Below are positions 52,535 to 62,700 of a stretch of DNA of 64,000 nt, in pieces. The stretch's first letter is position 1. Every line of letters begins with the position of its first letter. The notes beneath the pieces were generated by a model that saw only the letters and a program-made list of their open reading frames with translations, ran no database searches and had not been told where the DNA came from. A program made the position numbers and the translations under genes. This stretch comes from JAHJKV01 sp963678135 (GTDB lineage: Bacteria > Desulfobacterota > Desulfovibrionia > Desulfovibrionales > Desulfovibrionaceae), in contig OY782667.1 of the NCBI GenBank assembly GCA_963678135.1, positions 992,001-1,056,000 on the forward strand, in the 5' to 3' direction.

Positions 52535-53204
52535 TATGATTTTTGAGGGACTTTGTATCTACTTTTTTTTGAAGACAGAAGAACTGGATTCTGCGACTTA
52601 CGCGCAGAATGACAAGAGGGGGAAGGTGCTGCAACAAAAAATGGCGCAGGATGACGGGAGGGGGAGGCAGAGAAGAAAAGAAGAAGAAGTGAAGACAGAA
52701 GAACTGGATTCTGCGACTTCGCGCAGAATGACAAGAGGGGGAGCAGAATGACGGAGGGAGGCAGGATGACAGGAAGGGGAGAGGATGATGGGGGGAGAGG
52801 ATGACAGGAAGGGGAGCGCGTTTGCGTTGTTGTTTTGCACAACATAATGATATTTTTCCTTAAATTGATGTTTTGAAGAACTGGATACTGCGCCTGCAGG
52901 CTGTTTATAGCCTCCGTGTCATTGAAGCGCGAAGTCGCGGAATCCAGTGCTTTACACATCGTGGAAGTACCTCCTCCTCCGTCATTGAAGCGCGTAAGTC
53001 GCGGAATCCAGTGCTTTACACATCGTGGAAGTACCTCCTCCTCCGTCATTCCGCGCGTAAGTCGCGGAATCCAGCAGAGCCGGATAATGAGGGCTTGACG
53101 CTGTAGGGGAAGAAGAAAAGGGGAAGAGCAAGAAGAAGAAAAGAAGAAGACAGAAGAACTGGATTCTGCGACTTCGCGCAGAATGACAAGAGGGGGAATT
53201 TACT
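52535..53204 (+). repeat. Dense cluster of dispersed palindromic repeats
   Basis: No gene is supported. At least six palindrome copies or variants lie near 52580-52615, 52695-52735, 52915-52950, 52980-53012, 53040-53075 and 53155-53190. They alternate in orientation and in the forms ttctgcg...cgcagaa and gaagcgcg...cgcggaatcc, and are separated by purine-rich spacers. The segment tccagtgctttacacatcgt then ggaagtacctcctcctccgt is a direct repeat near 52945 and 53009. Confidence 0.85.
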
Positions 53205-53732
53205 CCCTCCCATGTTTTTCTACCTCCCCTCATTTTTTTCCTACCCCCCCATTTTTTCTACTTTTCAGAACACTTAAAAAAGGGAGGATTACCCTACTCC
53301 TCTCATGCTTTCCTACCCCCTCTCCATTTTCTACCCCTCCATTTTCTACTCCCTCCCCCATGCTTTCCTACCCCCTCTCCATTTTCTATCCCTCCATTTT
53401 CTACTCCCTCCCATGTTTTCCTGTCCCCCCATTTTTCTACTCCCCTCTTTGTCTTTTCCTTTTTTTTCTTTTTCTTCATTTCTCCCTATTTTTTTTGCCT
53501 AAGTGCATTGTTTTTTGCTTGACTTTTAGCTTGAGAGGGGAGAAAAATAAAAACACGCAAAGAAGACTAAAGAATTAAAGAATGTGGCCGATAAGTTAGG
53601 CATGAGAATTGCAAATTTTTTAGGCATGTCTGAAATGCATCGTTCACATTACCCCTCTTCCCCTGTCTACAAACAGAGTGTGGCTCTTGATAAGGGGAAG
53701 GACAAGTGCAATGCAGTTAAGGGGGTTGCACT
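53205..53732 (+). repeat. Pyrimidine-rich tandem repeats and leader of the giant ORF
   Basis: From about 53210 to 53480 the plus strand is C/T rich. A roughly 55-bp unit starting catgctttcctaccccctct is repeated near 53307 and 53369 with a diverged third copy near 53412. Bases 53480-53732 hold no gene except the leader of the giant ORF, with aaggggg at 53719-53725, 7 nt before ATG 53733. Confidence 0.7.
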
Positions 53733-56700
53733 ATGTTGAAAACATTAAGGAAAGTGGTGCATCAAATCATGGCGCCACAGGCTGAGTTAAAATCCCATAT
53801 ATATTTTCCCTGCATAGGGCGCATATTATCCTTGCGAGATCGGAGCGTCAAAAACGCGACAGATAGGAGTAGTGCGTCGAGTGAATTTTCTACCTCCCGT
53901 GATTTTTCTGCTCCCTGTGAATTTTCTGCTCCCTGTGAACGCGCTGTATCTCATAAATTTTCTGGGTTTGCTCAACATCTCGCTTCCCGTAAACTTTTTG
54001 CACCCCGTGAACGTTCTGGCTTTGGTAAATTTTTCCTTTCCAGTACATTTTCTGTACTCGGCAAATTTTTTGCGTTCGGTACATTTTTTGTGTCCTGTAA
54101 ATCTCTCGTTTTCCGTGAACTTGCTGCGTCCCGTAAACTTTTCGCGCTCGCTCAATCTTTTGCCTTTGCTGTGTTTGGCCTGGCTGGGGGAGCTTTGGCT
54201 GGTTTGAGGAAAAGCAGTTTGGCTACCTTGCGTACTGTGGCTGTGCTCTGTGCTTTTCTTGGGCTTTTTGCTGGGCTGGCGGAGGAAAGCCGAGGGGAGG
54301 ACAAATGGATAAAGGAATCGTCTACTACTACTACTACAAATACTGACTTTAGCTGGGTTTCAGGCACAATATATGTTGGGAATTTTACGAGTGGCGTTCA
54401 AACCGTGAGTTCAACTGATGGGTTTGAAGATTTTGCATATGAAGAGTGGGACAGTTCTACTGCACCGGTTGTAGGTTACGATAACATATATGACTTCGCT
54501 GCTGAACTTTACGGTTTTTCTAATGGGGCCACGGTATATGGTGTTAATGAGAGCTACAAAATTGATGACCCCATAACATACCCGTACGACTACTACTACA
54601 GTATTGCGCTTCGTCTTGAGGATGGTAGGTTCATTGAGTTGCAGCCGTTGCCTTCTGGGAAATATCAGCCAGGCCTGACTCACGCGCTGGTTACACGAGA
54701 TAAGAAGCTATGTATTACCGACTGGGTGAAAGACACAGCCACCGGTTCCGTCGGTATAGGTATTTACAATTTTAGCAGATTTGAGTTAGCTGGAATCAAT
54801 TATTTAGACGCGTATACTATGGACGAGGCACAGCTTGTTGATTATTTTTTAGATGGTGACAGCACATATTATATTTTAGTTAATAAGAGAGCCGAGGGGC
54901 CTGCTACACTACGATATGATTATACAGATTATACAACTTATACAGAGGAAGACAAGCTACCATCAATAAAGGCAATTGAAGATTCTTTTTCTTTTGCCGT
55001 CCCTAGTGGAGCCACTGCAAGCAACGTAAAAGTCGGGGGTACGACCGAAGCACCAGAGGCTTTTGTTGGTAGTAACTGTGCTGAAAATAATACTTTTTAT
55101 TATTGGGATTATAGTACATATACAACTGACGTAAAAACATTAAAAACGAAATCTGGTTCCGGCTTTGAGAATAGCATTCTTAGAGCGTTTGCGGTTGCTG
55201 TTCCAGGAGATGATAAAGTTATTGTTGGAAGCGGAACCCATACAGACTATGGCGACAACTGCCTTTTTTACTGGAATAGCAAATTTACAGATACTGGTGC
55301 CATGGCACTGCAGGATTACCTGAAAAAGATTCTTGGGGTTGATTTACCTACGGGCGTTAGCTCCCTGAATGTTACTTTTGATATAGATGATGATTCCTAT
55401 TATGCCAACCCCTCGTTTTATTTATACTCTAATGGGCAGTATATGATAGGGGATTTAGGAGAGCCTACTCTTGTTGTTGATGAGTATGGGGACCCGATAC
55501 TTGATTCCTTTGGTAATGAGCAATACCTCCCATCAGAGAAGTTTTTAGCCTTTGTTCCCATTAAAGCAGCTTCCAGACCTTTCACAGGCGTCACGCCTCT
55601 CTACTACCATTTTGACGAAACCTTGGGGCAGGCTGCTGGTAATTATGTTCTTGCTGCCGGCGGAGTGTGGGTCGATGAAAGTGGTGATGGAACGGTGGAT
55701 ACGGACTCAGGCAAAGACACTGTCTGGGCAATGACAAGCACAAGTGATGGCTCAGAGGTTTCAGGAGCTTATGTTGATGATGCCGATGGTTTTGAAATCC
55801 GGGATCTGGTGAGTAGTTCTGTAAACACAGGGAAATTTTACCTTGTGGGGCAAAACAACACAGGCAAGGCAGCAATTTATGATTCCTCTGAGGCCACCCC
55901 TGCGGTCAAAAGTATTTCTACTACTGCCGGTACTGTAGCCAAAGGCATTTCCTCTGACGGGTTGCTCGCTGTTGGTACTGGTGGCACGAGTGGCTATGTT
56001 TGGACATATGACGGAGCGAGCTGGAGTGAAAAAGGCCTTGGCACGGGCTCGGCAAACGCTGTGGATTACAATAGCAGTGACAGTAAGTATTACGTTGTAG
56101 GCGCAAGTGGCACTACGGCTACCTATTGGGCAGGCACTACAAGTACCACGGACTGGACGGCTACAAGTGTAAAAAATACTATAGATTTTGATACCAGCCT
56201 TACGGTCTCAAGCTCTGTAGCCAATGGGATTGATATTAACAGTAGCGGTGCTGTTATGGTTGGTAACTATAATAGTAGCTCCCCATTTATTTATGATATT
56301 GCAGCCGGCAAAACCATTTATGTTGATGGGAACGCTGAAGCGCATAATTTTGCTGTGAACGCTGTGGACACAGGCTTGTTTACTTTTGGAGCGACTGTAG
56401 TCACTCTTACTGATGTTCGGATTGCTACTGATACGACTGATACCTTATGGGCCATTGGCCTTGATGGCCTTGATGAAAGTGCTAATTACTATGTCACGAG
56501 TCTTGCACGCAGTGACCTCAAAACCTATGTGCAGGATAAACTTGATACAGAATATTATGTTGATACCTTTAATACAGTAAATAATAGCAAAAATACTTCC
56601 TACCGTTTTGCTCCTTCTGTGAACACAACGGATACCGGCACTTTTGCTTATGTTATTGCTGCTGGTAGCACGACAGATACTGTTGATGGTTCTTCTACTA

Positions 56701-59700
56701 TTTTGGGTACTTTGTGGACCTTGACCGATTCAAGCACCGGAAGCAAAGTAAAAGAAGATGTCTATTATACAGATGCTGTATTCAATGATGCAGTTGTAGA
56801 TAACGGCAAGACCTATGCTGTGGGTGTACAGGATGGCAAGGCAGCAATCTTTAATCTTACAGACCATGTGGCCGCTACTTCCTTGAGTGACACGGCTAAT
56901 ACTACTGCTCATGCTATATCCGATAACGCGCAGGCAATAGCTGGTACTGATGGTAGCAATGCCCTTGTTTGGACATACGATTCTTCGTGGAGCAGTGACA
57001 TATCTCTTGGCTCAGGTGAGGCTTGGGATGTTGCAGAAGCAGGTACGAATTATGTTGTTGTTGGTCAAAGTAGCACTGCTGCTTACTGGACAGGTGCACT
57101 GACCAGCACAGAAGCTCAGTGGCAAAATAGTCTGAAAACCTTAAAGTTTGCGACTGGGCTTTCAAGTACGGGTTCTGTGGCCTATGGCGTTGCAGCTCAT
57201 GGTACTTCTGATTACCTGATTGTTGGTAAATATACTTCTGGTGGCTTTATTTGGGATTCCTCAAAAGCAACCGAGGAGACACTTTTTGTTGATAGCGTAG
57301 GAACAGATTTGAACTGCGCTATTGGCGTCAGCACCGCTGGCTTTGATTTTGGCAGTGCCACGATAACGAGTATCTCGGATGTGCGTCTTGATACTTCAAA
57401 TAATGTGTACTTGATTGGTGTTGATGCCGATAACAAAGCCTATGTTTCTACTGGCCTTGCTCTTTCTACAATACAAGACAAGATAGATACTGCGAATACC
57501 GATACTCGTAATGCAAAGTACAGCTCTGCATTTAATACAGCCAATGACCTGCGTTATCGCTTTGATACCACGCTTGGGGATTCCAGTTATGACTATCTGA
57601 TTGCTGCAGGTAAAGCCACGAATGGGACTGTGAGCAATTTGGGTACTGTTTGGGCAAAAACAGGAGCCTCTGTTTGGACGAAAAAAGGAGAGGCAAGCGG
57701 AACATATGTCTATTATACAGACTCTGTATTCAACGATGCAGTTGTATATAATAGCGATACCTATGCTGTGGGTACAAAAAGTAATACAGCTGCTTTTTTT
57801 AATATCACAGACCATACCGCTGCGAGTACTTTAGCTGGTGCTACTACCGGATCTTCTGCCAATGCAATTTCTTCTAATGCTGAAGTGATTGCTGGGCAGA
57901 ATAATAGCAAGGCTACTCTTTGGACTGGCGCAGGGACTTGGGAAACTACAAAAGACCTTGGCACGGGTTCGGCAAACACCGTGGAATACTATAGCACCGA
58001 CAAAACGTATTACGTTGCAGGTGCAAGTGGCACTACGGCTACTTATTGGGTAGGCACTACAAGTACCACGGACTGGACGGCTGCAAGTGTAAAAAATACT
58101 ATCCATTTTGATGAAAACCTTACGGTTACAAGCTCTTACGCCAATGGTATTGATGTTGATAGTAGTGGGAAGGTTCTTGCTGTTGGGGAATATTCTGGCG
58201 GTAGCTTTATTTATGATAATAGTACTGGTTCTAAATATTATTTGGATAACGTTGAAAAAACATATTCTGTTGCTGTGGATGCAGCGGATGCTGGATTTAC
58301 TTTTTCCTTTAGCTCTGGGAGCCTTGATCATATTGATGATGTCCGGGAAAGTGGGGGAACTGTTTATGTCGTGGGCGTAAGCGATAGTGGAGAGGCTTAT
58401 GTAAGTGGCCTTTCCCGTACTACACTGGGGACGTATATTCAGGCCAATGCTTCAGGCTCACCATATGATACCAAGTTCAGCAGTGCTAGTGAAGTTATGT
58501 ACCGCTCTAGTTACGGGAATACATATACTGGAACAATACTGATGGGTGTAACATTGGACGTAACGGATGTGATTGCAGTAGGTGCCATAGATGGAACAGA
58601 CGGGAAAAGCATGGGAACTGCGTGGGAGATGACGGCTTCGGACGACGGGGATAAAATATCAAAGAATGTTTTTTATAATGATTCAGTCTTTTATGGTTCC
58701 TATGCAGGCTATGCACTAGGCAAAAAAAATAATCAGGCAGCAATTTTTGATTTGAATGATCATTCGTATCTATTACTTTCTGGCTTAACAGATGCTAGTA
58801 CAGATGAGCATTTCACCGCTACCGCTGGTTCTTCTTTTACCTCAATATCTATAAAAAGCTATGAAAAAATTCTTTTGGGAGGCGTGGATGGTGGTTCGTA
58901 TCCCTGTGTATGGGTCAGCACAAGTGACGTATACAGTAATACAGATTACGGAGAGATTATCGGGAATACATTTAACAAGATTATTTTAAGTTCTAGTACT
59001 GGCGCGGTTTGGGATTTGAGCGCGGGTCCTATTGCTAGTAATTATGTGGGAGCAGTCGGGCAACTCAATAATCAAGCTGTTGTTTGGATGAATTATGCAG
59101 GAGGAAAGGCGAGCGCTTGGCGTAGCCCTACTCCAACTGTTTTTTCAGAATATGGCGGAGTTGCACAATCTTCTGTGGCCTACGCGATTGCTGGTAATTC
59201 ATATGCCTATGGTGGTATGTATACAGACAAGGACGGAAAAGAGAAATGCTTTATAGCCTATAATCTGATCGATACCCAAACTTCTATAGTTCTGAACGTT
59301 GATGGAAAAACCTTAGGTATCCCTGTGGCTTTGAGCTTTGACTATATAACGAGCAATATAACGCACGCGGACGTAGGAGGTAGTGCAACGGACGTTTCGT
59401 TTTTATCAGATTTTGCCAAGCTTACGGATGTAGAATTGGTTCGGCGAGACATAGGTGATGGTTATGGTGATCTTTATATGATAGGTGAGGATGACGATGG
59501 AGATGCTATAATTGCTATGCTGGAGAGATCGTACTTTTATAAGTTAGCACAACTCGCTAAGAAAGATTTTAAGCTCAAAGAAGATGCGAGCTTTATAGCG
59601 AAGGATGCACTTTATCGTTTTTCTCCAAACCTTGGTGGAAATTATACATATAATGAAATAACAGCGGGAAATGTGGTTGCTGTGGGGCAATCTAATGATA

Positions 59701-62700
59701 TTTTCAGTCTTGGCTTGTATTGGACTGCAGACCCGAACGCTACTGGCGGTTGGTCGAATCAAGGTGATGAGTTTTATTTTTCTCAATTCTATGATGCTGC
59801 TCAGCCTGTTGCAGATGGCGGTGTTTATGCAGTGGGTACAAAGGACAGTCTAGCTACACTTTTTAATTTTGCAGGCACCTATTCTGATGCGAGCGATGCA
59901 GTCAATACTGCCTATGTTTTGCTTTCAGACGATACAAGCTCCCGTGCTTATGGTCTTTCTGCTGACGCTAATGTAGTTGTTGGTAAGGTTGGCATTGATG
60001 AGGCATCTGAGGCCTATGTTTGGGCAAACAGCGGTGAGTTGTCTGAGAATTCTATAGGCACTTGGGATGGAGTATCCCTTGGCTCCGGTCTGGCCAATGC
60101 TGTTTCTGATGCTGACGCTACGAGTAATAAGTATACTGTAGTTGGGCAAGGGCTTGAAACTACAACTGAAGGTGAGGGAGACGACGCTGTCACCTCTACC
60201 GTGGGCAAAGCCTATTACTGGACTGCTTTGCGTTCAGATAATGCAAGTACTTGGCAAAACAGTGCAAAAGCAATACCTTTTGCTACAGATACTTCCATAC
60301 AAAATGCGGCTGAAACTGCTTATCTTTCAAATGATACAGTAGAAAGCTCCGAAGCTCTGGTTATTGATGACGCTGCCAAAGTAATACTTGGTGATTACAC
60401 TTTTGACAGTAAAAACGGTTTCTTTATTGTCTATGATAGAGATAAGAAGGTGTATCTTGATAACGATGACACAAGTTTTGAACAGGCTATTGATATTAAC
60501 ACAATTACAACAGCAATTAATGAAATTGCCGATAAAAATATAACTAATCTTTTAGCTGATTTTGATTCCATTACAGACGTTAGTATTTCCGGAGATAATA
60601 TCTCTATCATGGGTTATAAATATGGAACGGAAACCGTAGAGGTAGATGGAACAGATGATGATGGTAATTCAGTAATAATTACACAGGAACAAATCGGTAA
60701 TTTTATCCGCCTTGCTAGCTTAAGCGCAAGCGATTTATCTAAAGCAATTTTCAAAACGCTTGTTGGTGAGGATTCTTCTACTGGCGTCACGATGTCAGGC
60801 TATAAATTTGATAGCACAACTGCTGCTCCAACAACGAATGATGTTGTTGCTTTTGGCCAAAATGGTAAGCTGAGCTTGTTCTGGACACGGGCAGATGGTG
60901 CTTGGGTTGATTATACCACGAACTTTTATGATGAAAACGGCACATATACAGGTGCATTTTTCAAAAACGCCACCTTACATGATCTTGTTGCTGATACCAG
61001 CAGTGATAAAAGAACAGCCCATGCCGTGGGAACGAAAACAGAATACGATACAGATGGTACTACAGTCTTAGGTACTTATGCGACCTATTTTGATTATTCC
61101 AGTGTGGATGGCGATACAACTGATGCTACTGCCTACTCTGGAACTGGTAAGAGCATACGGCTTAAGAACGAAAGTGGTGCTGCAGTTAGTGGCTCGGCAG
61201 CCTACGGCATTTCAAAAAATGCTCAGGTCATAGTTGGTAAAGCTGATGGCAATGCCTATGTTTGGACTGGCGCTAGCTTTGGAACTGCTAAGAGCCTGGG
61301 TACTGGCGTGGCTTGGGCAGTTTCTGGCTTACATGATAGTAAGTACACTATCGTTGGTCAAAGTGATAGCAATGCTGCCTACTGGACAGGTTCAGGCTCA
61401 AGCTGGGTTTCGCCTACTACTGATCATGATATTGATTTTGCTTCTATTGGAGCGACAGTGAGCAGCTCGGAAGCCCGTGCAGTTTCTGATGATGGTAGCG
61501 TGATTATTGGTAACTATAATTCTGGCAGTTTCTTTATCTGGAAAGATATGGAAGCTACGACCAAAGTCTATCTTGATAGCGTACATACTGACCTTGCTAA
61601 GGCCATGGATTTAGCCACAGCGCTTGATGATACTACTTTTACTAGCGTTCAAGATGTTAAAGTAAGCGATAGCACTATCTATGTTTTAGGCACAAATGCT
61701 TCTGGTGCAGATATTAAAAACATCAGCGAAACTGACTTTGACGCCTTTGTATTTAAGAACGTTGTGGGCAATATTGCTTTTGATACAAACAGTCAGACTT
61801 CATATACCTACCGCTTTGATAATACAACAACTGGCACACTTTCAACGGAGAATGCCATAGCTTTTGGGAAGGGCAAAGATGGCCTTGGTCTGTACTGGAA
61901 GCGGGTAAACTCTGCTTGGACTGCTGGTTCAAAAGCAAGCAGGGTCTATTACAAAAACGCGACTTTATACGATTCGTATACAAATGGTGATACGGTGTAT
62001 GCGGTTGGTAAAAAGGACGGTAAGGCAACCTTCTTTGATTATTCAAAGGATGGCACCCACACAAGCATAGAGCTTTCTGCTACTTCTGGCATCACAGCCA
62101 AGGGTATTTCTTCTACTGGGAAATTAGTGGTAGGTGATGATGGTACCAATGCTTATGTTTGGATCAATACTGGTAGCTTAACCACTGCCGGTGACTGGGG
62201 AAGTCCTAAAGCTCTGGCCGGAGGTAGCAGTGCTTATGCTGTTTCTGGAGTACATGATACAGATAAGTATACTGTCGTTGGTGCAAGCAGTAGCCAAGCT
62301 GCTTACTGGGTAGGTACGGCTTCTACTTCAGATGCAGGCTGGAATGCTGCAAAGACAATTGGTTTTGCTATAGACGGAGTTACGGTTACAAGCTCCGAAG
62401 CGCTGGCTGTTTCTGATAATGCTAGCGTGATCGTTGGTAGTTATAATACAGATGATTTCTTTATTTGGGCAGATACGAAAGTATATGTTGACGGCAATCC
62501 CACAGCTTTAGATGAAGCCATTGAGCTTTCTGGGAACACATTTGAGAGTGTTTCTGATGTACGAATTGTTACAGGCACTGATGATGATACGATTTACGTT
62601 TTAGGTACCGGTACAAGCGGAGTGCTTACAAAAGACTGGACACGAAGTGCTATTGATAAGGCTCTTGTGAAGAGCCAAGTCGGCGATATTGCGTATGTAA

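Noticed and set aside
52336..53049. Minus-strand ORF of 237 codons
   Set aside because: It runs antisense to the GIY-YIG gene and through the palindromic repeats; its sequence is repeat translation.
53183..53578. Plus-strand ORF of 131 codons in the C/T-rich tract
   Set aside because: Its Pro/Phe/Leu/Ser composition is dictated by the tandem pyrimidine repeats.
53826..54155. Minus-strand ORF with KFTG repeats
   Set aside because: It is the antisense reading of short repeats within the N-terminal region of the giant plus-strand frame. The plus frame continues for over 10 kb and has a ribosome-binding site.
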